Source: Venatoribacter pacificus
GTDB taxonomy: Bacteria; Pseudomonadota; Gammaproteobacteria; Pseudomonadales; Oceanobacteraceae
NCBI RefSeq assembly: GCF_025318105.1
Contig: NZ_JAOANI010000015.1
Coordinates: 248,001 to 312,000 of the forward strand
DNA length: 64,000 nt
Reading direction: 5' to 3'
The position numbers and the translations under genes were made by a program. The notes under the pieces are model-generated. The model made no database searches, was not told where the DNA came from, and saw only the letters and a program-made list of their open reading frames with translations. This document shows, in pieces, positions 50,009-57,197 of this stretch (position 1 is its first letter; each line of letters starts with the position of its first letter).

Positions 50009-50563
50009 ATGAGTAAAATCCAATCCCAGCAACTTCGTATTATTGGTGGTCAGTGGCGCTCCCGCCGCCTGCGCTTCCCGGCCGTCGACGGCCTGCGTCC
50101 GACCATGGACCGGGTGCGTGAAACCGTCTTCAACTGGCTGCAACATGACATTGCCGGTGCCCGTGCGCTGGATGCCTTCGCCGGTTCCGGCGCGCTGGGC
50201 TTTGAAGCCCTGTCCCGGGGGGCAAAAGAAGTAGTCTTCCTGGAAAAGCACCCCACCGCTGCACTGCAGCTGCGTGAAAATCTGGAAATTCTGCAGGCGG
50301 CCAATGCTCAGGTCTGGGCCGGTGATGCGCTGCTGTGGCTGCAACAGAATCCGGAGCCTTTTGATCTGGTGTTTCTCGATCCGCCGTTCGGCAAAGACCT
50401 GCTGCAGCCTGCCATCGACGCCCTGCGCCTGCTGCCCGGTGCGCTGGTGTACGTCGAGCATGAAGTGCGCCTGCAACCGTTATTTCCTGCTGACTGGCAA
50501 GAGATTAAGCACAAAGAAACCAAAGAGTTCTGTTTCCGCCTGTTTGAAATTGTGGCGGATTAA
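50009..50563 (+). CDS. rsmD: 16S rRNA (guanine(966)-N(2))-methyltransferase
   Basis: A 184-residue SAM-dependent methyltransferase that modifies G966 of 16S rRNA. It has LRIIGGQWRSRRLRFP, the LRPTMDRVRETVFNWL block, motif I ALDAFAGSGALGFEALSRGA and the catalytic FLDPPFGKDL. Start MSKIQSQ at 50009 is the family start; an upstream frame to 49697 overlaps the previous gene and is not used. Divergent from ftsY with one gene in between. Confidence 0.96.
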   Translation: MSKIQSQQLRIIGGQWRSRRLRFPAVDGLRPTMDRVRETVFNWLQHDIAGARALDAFAGSGALGFEALSRGAKEVVFLEKHPTAALQLRENLEILQAANAQVWAGDALLWLQQNPEPFDLVFLDPPFGKDLLQPAIDALRLLPGALVYVEHEVRLQPLFPADWQEIKHKETKEFCFRLFEIVAD

Positions 50564-50728
50564 GGCGCCTGATTTTTATTGTTTTTTGATTGAGTTATCA
50601 AAAGCGCTAAGGAATTCGCCCGCCAGCGATGTTAAAGTAGCGCCGCCTTCTGTAACAGAAGGCTGAATTCCGCTGACTCAACGCATCTGTTTGGCGCATC
50701 CATTCAGCTCATCAATAAGGACATATCC

Positions 50729-51532
50729 ATGCTGAAAACTCTCTCTGTTATCACGCTCTTCCTGCTGGCCACGTTTCGCGCTCAGGCGGTTGAAGTGGTT
50801 GATTACCCGGTTTATCTGGGCGGCGCTCAGTCACTGAAAGCCATCATCCTGCCACTGAAAAACGAAGAGAAAGCACTGATACAGGTATCCGGCGTTAACC
50901 ATGCCGTCGACCGTGTCGTGTTCCTGGCCGAAATGCAGAACCGTGGTCAGGGTGGTGTTGCCTACCGTATTGCCTACGATGGCCAAATGAAAACCCTGAT
51001 CCTGAAAGGCGTTAACTGGGGCAATGAATACTTTCAGGTATTCCTGCCAGACAATGGCCGTGACGGCCTGAATGTCGGCACCATTGAGCAGGGTGAAACC
51101 GACCCGACACGCGAAGGGATTGTGCAACGCTATACCCAGCAGACCACCGAAGGCATCCAGAAAAAGCTGGCGTTGTTTAACCGTGATAAGCACGTTAAAA
51201 ACGTCGAAGCCATGCTCAGCGAAAAAGACAGTGAAGCCAGCAAAGCCTGCGGCGGCACGGTTAAAACCGCGATTGACTGGGCCAGCGTGAATGATGACCT
51301 GCTGAAAGGCATCAGCATTGGCGCATACTGCGGACAGGTTGCCGGCGAAATGGCACGCATCTGTGGACGCTATTCAGAATTCAAAGCCGATCTGGCCGCG
51401 CTGCAGGGCGTGCAGTGTCAGTTCAGCGACAAGCTTAAACTGCGCCGCAAGGGCAACAACCTGACCTTTATGACCGAAAAAGACGCACCGAATCAGTCTG
51501 ATTTCATCAACGCCTACCTGCGTAATTTCTGA
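50729..51532 (+). CDS. Secreted protein of unknown function
   Basis: A 267-residue protein with signal peptide (MLKTLSVITLFLLATFRAQA) and no membrane helix after it. The N-terminal half looks beta-rich (VVDYPVYLGGAQSLKAIILPLKNEEKALIQVSG, FLPDNGRDGLNVGTI); the C-terminal half is helical and has four cysteines (KACGG, AYCGQ, RICGRY, VQCQF), likely paired in the periplasm. No family is recognised. It has its own upstream region (165 bp after rsmD) and a strong stem-loop downstream. Confidence 0.75.
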   Translation: MLKTLSVITLFLLATFRAQAVEVVDYPVYLGGAQSLKAIILPLKNEEKALIQVSGVNHAVDRVVFLAEMQNRGQGGVAYRIAYDGQMKTLILKGVNWGNEYFQVFLPDNGRDGLNVGTIEQGETDPTREGIVQRYTQQTTEGIQKKLALFNRDKHVKNVEAMLSEKDSEASKACGGTVKTAIDWASVNDDLLKGISIGAYCGQVAGEMARICGRYSEFKADLAALQGVQCQFSDKLKLRRKGNNLTFMTEKDAPNQSDFINAYLRNF

Positions 51533-51561
51533 AGCAAGCTGACACCAGCGTCTGCCCTTTG

Positions 51562-51599
51562 ATAACGGCCGGAATCGATAACGAATCCGGCCGTTATCG
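51562..51599. terminator. Stem-loop between secreted protein and TetR genes
   Basis: A perfect 13-bp stem (GATAACGGCCGGA and its complement) with a 12-base loop, between convergent genes. Only a short T-tract follows, so it may act as a terminator with modest efficiency or as an RNA 3' end. Confidence 0.7.
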
Positions 51600-51626
51600 T
51601 TTATCCCTGCTGTTTGCCCCTGCGGC

Positions 51627-52325
51627 TTATCCCCTTTGCTCCTTTTCTGCGCTTTCTTCTGCGCTTTCTTCCGTTTCCAGCCACTGCGGGCGCGGCACAA
51701 ACTGCTGTTGCAGCTGATTCATCGCCTCGCGGTACTCGTCGGTCAGATACGGCCGCTCCAGCGTGAAGACCTGATAAATGCCGCCACGTAACAGTTCCGG
51801 CGAAATGGCGTCAACATCGGCGCTCAACAGGTTGCAGCGCAGGAAAGAGAACCAGGACGTCACCACAATCCAGGTGTTCAGCGCCAGGCTGGCGATATCG
51901 TCTTCACTGATGCGGATAATACCGGCAGCATTCAGGCCGCGGAAAATCTGCTGCACCTGATTCAGACACAGACGGAAAAACGCACGGTAGCGGGCATGCA
52001 ATTCGGCATCGGCCAGCAGCAGATGCTCCATATCGCGGTGCATAAAGCGGTAATCCCACAGACCGGTAAAAATGTCCTGCAGATAACGCAGTTTATCCAG
52101 TGGTTGCAGGGCACGCTCTTCCGGCACCTGCAGAATATCCAGCACCCGGCTTTCATAGCGCTCAAACAGGGCAAAAATAATCGCCTGCTTATTCTTGAAG
52201 TGGTAATACAGATTGCCCGGCGAAATCGCCAGGTGTGCCGCAATGTGATTGGTGGTGACCTTACGCTCGCCCTGCTCATTAAAGAGCTGCAGGCTGGCGT
52301 CGAGAATTCGTTCTTTAGTACTCAT
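51627..52325 (-). CDS. TetR-family transcriptional regulator
   Basis: A 232-residue repressor. The N-terminal helix-turn-helix is TKERILDASLQLFNEQGERKVTTNHIAAHLAISPGNLYYHFKNKQAII. The C-terminal ligand domain (LWDYRFMHRDMEHLLLADAELHARYRAFFRLC) is of the kind found in regulators of fatty-acid or alcohol metabolism in pseudomonads. The tail is acidic and repetitive (EESAEESAEKE). It is divergent from the aldehyde dehydrogenase gene, whose promoter carries a perfect inverted repeat, so it very likely controls that operon. Confidence 0.9.
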   Translation of the reverse strand: MSTKERILDASLQLFNEQGERKVTTNHIAAHLAISPGNLYYHFKNKQAIIFALFERYESRVLDILQVPEERALQPLDKLRYLQDIFTGLWDYRFMHRDMEHLLLADAELHARYRAFFRLCLNQVQQIFRGLNAAGIIRISEDDIASLALNTWIVVTSWFSFLRCNLLSADVDAISPELLRGGIYQVFTLERPYLTDEYREAMNQLQQQFVPRPQWLETEESAEESAEKEQRG

Positions 52326-52456
52326 GCCGTTTCCGCTGTCGCTGCCCGTATTGCTGATAAAACGCCGGGCGTCATGTTGTCAGGCGCAGGCTCACACACA
52401 TTGGCCGCAAATGCCATGCGCAGAAGGTTGATCTTCGCCATCATTCTTTTACAGTG

Positions 52457-52485
52457 TTGACCTTTTAGAGTAATGACTCTAATAA
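52457..52485 (+). promoter_or_regulatory. Promoter with embedded inverted-repeat operator
   Basis: -35 TTGACC (52457-52462) and -10 TAATAA (52480-52485) are 17 bp apart. The perfect inverted repeat TTAGAGT-AATG-ACTCTAA (52465-52482) fills the spacer and overlaps the -10. This is the classic place for a TetR-type repressor to block RNA polymerase. It lies 51 bp before the aldehyde dehydrogenase start. Confidence 0.72.
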
Positions 52486-52535
52486 TACCAACCGACGAAA
52501 GCAAACCAATAATAACTATCCCGCAGGAGCCCAGT

Positions 52536-53978
52536 ATGGTCGCAACGGTTACCAGTCTCCATTCTCCCAATGAGGAGCTTGAGCGCATGCACAGCCTGTT
52601 CAAACAACAGCAACAGGCTTTCCGTAACAACCCGATGCCGTCTGCCGACGAGCGCATTGCCGATCTGAAGCGCCTGAAGGCTGCCATTCTGAAGTATCAG
52701 GATGAACTGGCTGCTGCGGTGAACCAGGATTTCAGCTGCCGTTCAACCGACGAAACCATGATCGCCGAGATCATGACCAGCGTTGAAGGCATCAACTACG
52801 CCTGTAAACGTCTGCGCGGCTGGATGAAACCGTCCAAACGCCACGTCAGCATGCTGTTTGCGCCGTCACACAACCATGTGATGTACCAGCCGCTGGGCGT
52901 AGTCGGCATTATGGTGCCATGGAACTACCCGATTCAGCTGGCACTGCTGCCGCTGATGACCGCCCTGGCCGCCGGTAACCGCGCCATGATCAAAATGTCA
53001 GAGTTCACCCCCGTCACCAACAAGGTGCTGAAAAAACTGCTGACCGAAGTCTTTAACGAACATCAGGTCGCGATGATCGAAGGCGAAGTCGAAGTCTCTT
53101 CTGCTTTTGCCGAAATTCCCTGGGATCACCTGGTGTTCACCGGCTCTACCGCCGTGGGCCGCATCGTCATGTCCGCCGCCGCGAAAAATCTGACGCCGGT
53201 AACGCTGGAGCTGGGCGGTAAGTCACCGGCTATTATCGCGCCGGGCGCCAGCATGAAAGACGCCGTTGAACGTATCTGTTTCGGTAAGTCGCTGAATGCC
53301 GGTCAGACCTGTATCGCGCCGGATTACGTACTGCTGCCCGCCGGTAAAGAGCAGGAGTTTATCGACACCTATCAGGCGACGTTTGCGCGCATGTATCCAA
53401 CCATCCGTGACAACAACGATTACACCGCCGTGGTGAACGAGCGTCAGCACCAGCGCCTGCAGGCCTGGGTTGCCGATGCCAAAGAAAAAGGCGCGAAAAT
53501 CACCGTGGTCAATCCGGCTAACGAAGACTTTGCCGGCACCCGCAAGATGCCACTGCACATTGTCGAAAACGGCACTGCAGAAATGAAAGTGCTGCAGGAA
53601 GAACTGTTCGGCCCGGTGATGCCGGTGGTGCCATACCGTTCGCTGGACGATGCCATCGACTACGTTAACGACCGCGACCGCCCGCTGGCGCTGTATTTCT
53701 TCAGCTATGACAAAGCACAGCAGAAGAAAGTGCTGGAACGCACCCACGCCGGTGGCGTCACCATCAACGATACGCTGATGCACATCGCGCAGGATGATAT
53801 GCCATTCGGTGGCGTTGGCCCGTCCGGTATGGGCCATTACCACGGTAAAGAAGGCTTTGTTTCCCTGTCGAAAGCCAAAGCGGTACACCGCAAAGGCCGC
53901 TTTAACAGCGGGCAGTTTATTTATCCACCTTACGGCGGCGCGATTCAGGGCCTGATCCGCAAGCTGTTTATCCGCTGA
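52536..53978 (+). CDS. Aldehyde dehydrogenase (coniferyl-aldehyde-dehydrogenase type)
   Basis: A 480-residue NAD(P)-dependent dehydrogenase that oxidises aldehydes to carboxylates. It has GVVGIMVPWNYPIQLALLP, catalytic Glu in VTLELGGKSPAII and catalytic Cys in NAGQTCIAPDY. The PDY after the Cys and the C-terminal IYPPYGGAIQGLIRKL are typical of the coniferyl/fatty-aldehyde class, which has a hydrophobic C-terminal tail. ATG 52536 follows AGGAG by 7 nt. It is first in an operon with a Tat-lipoprotein subunit and a GMC alcohol oxidoreductase, so a long-chain or branched aldehyde is the likely substrate. Confidence 0.93.
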   Translation: MVATVTSLHSPNEELERMHSLFKQQQQAFRNNPMPSADERIADLKRLKAAILKYQDELAAAVNQDFSCRSTDETMIAEIMTSVEGINYACKRLRGWMKPSKRHVSMLFAPSHNHVMYQPLGVVGIMVPWNYPIQLALLPLMTALAAGNRAMIKMSEFTPVTNKVLKKLLTEVFNEHQVAMIEGEVEVSSAFAEIPWDHLVFTGSTAVGRIVMSAAAKNLTPVTLELGGKSPAIIAPGASMKDAVERICFGKSLNAGQTCIAPDYVLLPAGKEQEFIDTYQATFARMYPTIRDNNDYTAVVNERQHQRLQAWVADAKEKGAKITVVNPANEDFAGTRKMPLHIVENGTAEMKVLQEELFGPVMPVVPYRSLDDAIDYVNDRDRPLALYFFSYDKAQQKKVLERTHAGGVTINDTLMHIAQDDMPFGGVGPSGMGHYHGKEGFVSLSKAKAVHRKGRFNSGQFIYPPYGGAIQGLIRKLFIR

Positions 53979-53989
53979 GGAGGCGTTTT

Positions 53990-54523
53990 ATGTTTAACAC
54001 CTCCCGTCGCGGATTTTTACAACTCAGTGCCAGCTCCGCTGCTGCACTGACTGTCGGTGCTTCGCTGGCCAGCCTGAGCGGCTGCAGCAAAGTACCGGTG
54101 GCCAATGGCTATAAACAGCTGCGTGCCGGTGATATCGAATTTCTCAGCGCACTGGCACCGGTGATTCTGAACAAAAGCTATCCGGGCACCCTGGCCGATG
54201 CCGCACCTGAGCGGCTGACCAAAGCCCTCGATACACTGATCGGCACCCTGCAGGAATACTCCAGAGGCCAGCTGATGCAGCTGTTTGATGTGATGCAGGT
54301 TGCTCCTATCCGCTCCGTCATGGGCGCACAATGGGGCAGCTGGAGCGATGCCAGCGCGGAGCAGATTGAAGGCTTTTTACAGGACTGGAAAACCAGCAGT
54401 CTCCAGCTCAAACGCATGGGTTACGGCTCACTGTGTAAGCTGCTGACCATGTGCTGGTACTCGCAACCGGAAACCTTTGTCTCCACGGGTTATCCCGGCG
54501 CGCCGAAGAAAATCCCGGCCTGA
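53990..54523 (+). CDS. Tat-exported lipoprotein, gluconate-2-dehydrogenase subunit-3-like
   Basis: A 177-residue protein with a twin-arginine signal (SRRGFLQLSASSAAALTVGASLASLSGC) ending in a lipobox LSGC. The mature part (YKQLRAGDIEFLSALAPVILNKSYPG ... LQLFD-type helices) resembles the small subunit found beside GMC oxidoreductases (gluconate_2-dh3 type). It may chaperone Tat export of, or anchor, the GMC flavoprotein encoded 29 bp downstream. GGAGG lies just before the ATG. Substrate is unknown. Confidence 0.82.
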   Translation: MFNTSRRGFLQLSASSAAALTVGASLASLSGCSKVPVANGYKQLRAGDIEFLSALAPVILNKSYPGTLADAAPERLTKALDTLIGTLQEYSRGQLMQLFDVMQVAPIRSVMGAQWGSWSDASAEQIEGFLQDWKTSSLQLKRMGYGSLCKLLTMCWYSQPETFVSTGYPGAPKKIPA

Positions 54524-54552
54524 GCGACAACAGAATAAAAAGAGAACTGACA

Positions 54553-56187
54553 ATGCAGAACAATAATCAACGCCAGCCCGATATCCCGGTGGTTGCCGGT
54601 ATTTCCGACCCCATTCTCGACGGTATCGCCAACGGCTGGAACGTGCGCGAATCGACCGAAGTGGCCGATGGCAGCGTCGTCGAAGCCGATGTCATCATTA
54701 TCGGTACCGGTGCCGGTGGCGGTACGACCGCCGAAATTCTGGCCAAAGCCGGTCTGAAAGTGCTGATGCTGGAAGAAGGTCCGCTGAAAAGCACCAACGA
54801 TTTCCGTATGGACGAACGTGAAGCCTACCGCGACCTGTATCAGGAAAGCGCCGGCCGCATGAGCAAAGACGGCGCCATGTCGATCCTGCAGGGTCGGTGT
54901 GTCGGCGGTACTACGGTAATCAACTGGACCTCCAGCTTCCGTACGCCGGAGCCAACGCTGAACTACTGGAGCGAAGAGTTTGGTGTCGAAGGCTTCAGCA
55001 GCGCCGACATGGCTCCCTGGTTCGAAACAATGGAGCAGCGCCTGAACGTCGCTCCGTGGCAGGTTCAGCCGAACGAAAACAACTCGGTGCTGGCCCGTGG
55101 CGCAACCAAGCTGGGCGTAGACTGGCATGTGATTCCGCGTAACGTGTCCGGCTGCTGGAACCTCGGTTACTGCGGTACCGGCTGCCCGACCAACGCCAAA
55201 CAATCGATGCTGGTCACCACCATTCCGGCCGCGCTGGATAACCATTCAGAACTGGTTTACAGCGCCCGCGCCGAACGTCTGATTATGGAAGGCCGTAAGG
55301 TGCTGGGGGTGGAAGTCACCGCACTCGCCCGTGATTATCAGCCCAGTGGTAAAAGTTTCGTCGCCAAAGCGCCGCACGTGATCATGGCCTGTGGTGCTAT
55401 TAATGGCCCGGCACTGCTGCTGCGCTCCAAAGCACCGGACCCGCATAAGCGCATCGGCAAGCGGACTTTCTTCCATCCGACGACCTTCTGCTTCGCCGAA
55501 TTCGAACAGGTGATCGACCCTTACTACGGCGCACCACAGTCGATTTACTCCGACCACTTTCAGTGGCTCGAAGTCAGCGGCAAAGTAGGTTACAAGCTGG
55601 AAGTGCCCCCCCTGCAACCCGGCCTGACCTCGGTACTGCTGTTGGGTCACGGTGCTCAGCACTTTGACGACATCAGCAAATTGCCGAACCTGCACGCCAT
55701 GATTGCCCTGCTGCGTGATGGTTTCCACCCGGACAGCGAAGGCGGCAGCATTGAACTGGCTGACGATGGCACGCCCATCATCGACTACGAAATCAACGAC
55801 TACCTGTGGGATGGGGTCATCCGCTCCTGGCTGACCATGGCTGAAATTCAGTTTGCTGCCGGGGCCAAAGCGGTACGTGCCTCCCATGTTGACTCTCCGT
55901 GGTTTCACAGCTGGGAAGAAGCCAAAGCTGGTATCAGCCAGCTGGAGTTCCGCTCCAATGCCTTTACCGCAGGCTCCGCTCACTGCATGGGTGGCCTGAC
56001 CATGGGTGAAGATCAGAGCCGTTGTCTGGTCGACAGTCATGGTAAGTACCATTACCTCGATAACCTCTATGTGTTTGACGGTTCGGCCTTCCCCACCAGC
56101 ATCGGCGCTAACCCGCAGCTGTCGATCTATGGCATGGCCTGCAAGCAAGCCAACAAACTGCTGGAAACCATCAAAGCCAGCGCCTGA
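54553..56187 (+). CDS. GMC-family alcohol oxidoreductase (FAD)
   Basis: A 544-residue flavoprotein. The FAD-binding block is ADVIIIGTGAGGGTTAEILAKAGLKVLMLEEG; GRCVGGTTVINWTSSFRTP is the GMC signature-1 region; NVSGCWNLGYCGTGCPTNAKQSML is Cys-rich. The C-terminal active site is NAFTAGSAHCMGGLTMG with His, and PTSIGANPQLSIYGMA with Asn. It has no signal peptide of its own, so it stays cytosolic or is carried by the Tat partner. With the aldehyde dehydrogenase it would oxidise an alcohol to an acid in two steps. Start MQNNNQRQ is chosen over an overlapping upstream frame. Confidence 0.92.
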   Translation: MQNNNQRQPDIPVVAGISDPILDGIANGWNVRESTEVADGSVVEADVIIIGTGAGGGTTAEILAKAGLKVLMLEEGPLKSTNDFRMDEREAYRDLYQESAGRMSKDGAMSILQGRCVGGTTVINWTSSFRTPEPTLNYWSEEFGVEGFSSADMAPWFETMEQRLNVAPWQVQPNENNSVLARGATKLGVDWHVIPRNVSGCWNLGYCGTGCPTNAKQSMLVTTIPAALDNHSELVYSARAERLIMEGRKVLGVEVTALARDYQPSGKSFVAKAPHVIMACGAINGPALLLRSKAPDPHKRIGKRTFFHPTTFCFAEFEQVIDPYYGAPQSIYSDHFQWLEVSGKVGYKLEVPPLQPGLTSVLLLGHGAQHFDDISKLPNLHAMIALLRDGFHPDSEGGSIELADDGTPIIDYEINDYLWDGVIRSWLTMAEIQFAAGAKAVRASHVDSPWFHSWEEAKAGISQLEFRSNAFTAGSAHCMGGLTMGEDQSRCLVDSHGKYHYLDNLYVFDGSAFPTSIGANPQLSIYGMACKQANKLLETIKASA

Positions 56188-56201
56188 CGTCCAGCCTGTC
56201 A

Positions 56202-56231
56202 TTTGCCGTGGATCATTTGATCCACGGCAAA
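56202..56231. terminator. Perfect 14-bp stem-loop after the GMC gene
   Basis: TTTGCCGTGGATCA pairs with TGATCCACGGCAAA around a 2-base centre, 14 bp after the GMC stop. No T-run follows, so this may be a Rho-type or processing end rather than an intrinsic terminator. Confidence 0.65.
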
Positions 56232-56343
56232 CTCCCCCGCGTTATTTCTCCCTGCCAGCCGCGCAACACCAGTGCTTTATTGTTTGCCGTGCGGCTTTTG
56301 TTTACTATGCGGCGCATTTCCAGCGCACGCAGAAGGCTCATTT

Positions 56344-56820
56344 ATGAATATTGCTGTCTACCCTGGCACGTTCGATCCCATCACCAACGGTCATACCGAT
56401 CTGGTCGAACGGGCAGCGCGTATGTTCGATCACATCATTCTTGCCGTTGCCGATAACCCGAAGAAAAAGCCGATGCTGGACCTTGAAACCCGTGTCGACC
56501 TGGCGCGCAGCGTACTCGGCCATCTGGCTAACGTTGAAGTGGTTGGTTTCAGCAACCTGCTGGCTGATTTCGTTAAAGAAAAAAACGCCAACATCATTCT
56601 GCGCGGCCTGCGGGCGGTGTCTGACTTCGAATACGAATTTCAGCTCGCCAATATGAACCGTGTACTGGCACCGAATGTGGAAAGCCTGTTCCTGACCCCG
56701 GCTGAGCACTTCTCTTACATTTCATCTACGCTGGTCAGAGAAATCGCCTCACTGGGCGGAGATGTCAGCAATTTTGTTAATCCTCAGGTAGCCAAGGCCC
56801 TGAAGAAATGTGTGAACTAA
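56344..56820 (+). CDS. coaD: Phosphopantetheine adenylyltransferase
   Basis: A 158-residue enzyme for the penultimate step of coenzyme A synthesis. It has the nucleotidyltransferase motif TFDPITNGHTDL (T/HxGH), the phosphopantetheine-binding RGLRAVSDFEYEFQLANMNR and ISSTLVREIA (ISSTxxR). Length is standard. A ferredoxin gene follows 23 bp later, the usual gammaproteobacterial pair. Confidence 0.97.
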   Translation: MNIAVYPGTFDPITNGHTDLVERAARMFDHIILAVADNPKKKPMLDLETRVDLARSVLGHLANVEVVGFSNLLADFVKEKNANIILRGLRAVSDFEYEFQLANMNRVLAPNVESLFLTPAEHFSYISSTLVREIASLGGDVSNFVNPQVAKALKKCVN

Positions 56821-56843
56821 CCCGCCCCTGACGGAGGTAAGTC

Positions 56844-57101
56844 ATGGCTCTGATTATCACTGACGAATGCATCAACTGTGATGTATGCGAACCAGAATGT
56901 CCGAACGAAGCGATTTCTGCCGGCGAAGAAATTTACGAAATTGACCCGTCCAAGTGCACCGAATGTGTGGGTCACTACGACGAGCCACAGTGCCAGTTAG
57001 TCTGCCCGGTGGATTGCATTCCACAGGACGAAAACCGTATGGAAACCCAGGAAGAACTGGAAGCCAAATACGAAAAACTGACCGGCAAGAAAATCGCCTG
57101 A
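56844..57101 (+). CDS. fdx: YfhL-like 2[4Fe-4S] ferredoxin
   Basis: An 85-residue ferredoxin with two cluster motifs: CINCDVCEPECP (CxxCxxCxxxCP) and CTECVGHYDEPQCQLVCP (CxxCx8CxxxCP); the longer spacing in the second is typical of the YfhL/Alvin type with low potential. C-terminal helix EELEAKYEKLTGKK. GGAGG lies before the ATG. It is cotranscribed with coaD. Confidence 0.96.
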   Translation: MALIITDECINCDVCEPECPNEAISAGEEIYEIDPSKCTECVGHYDEPQCQLVCPVDCIPQDENRMETQEELEAKYEKLTGKKIA

Positions 57102-57169
57102 CCCGTGCGGAATCAGGCGCGGAGCCAGCACCACTGACGGTTGCACCGCTGACTGACCTCCCACACACT

Positions 57170-57197
57170 AAGGCCTCCCACAAGGAGGCCTTTTTTT
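57170..57197 (+). terminator. Terminator hairpin that also carries the ggt ribosome-binding site
   Basis: AAGGCCTCC (57170-57178) pairs with GGAGGCCTT (57184-57192), followed by a T-run to 57197. The right arm contains AAGGAGG (57182-57188), which lies 9 nt before the ggt ATG at 57198. The same sequence can therefore end the ferredoxin transcript and hold the ggt Shine-Dalgarno in a stem. Confidence 0.8.

Noticed and set aside
54490..56202. Two minus-strand open frames (251 and 318 codons) opposite the GMC gene
   Set aside because: Both are antisense to a gene with complete motifs; their composition reflects the codon bias of the sense strand.
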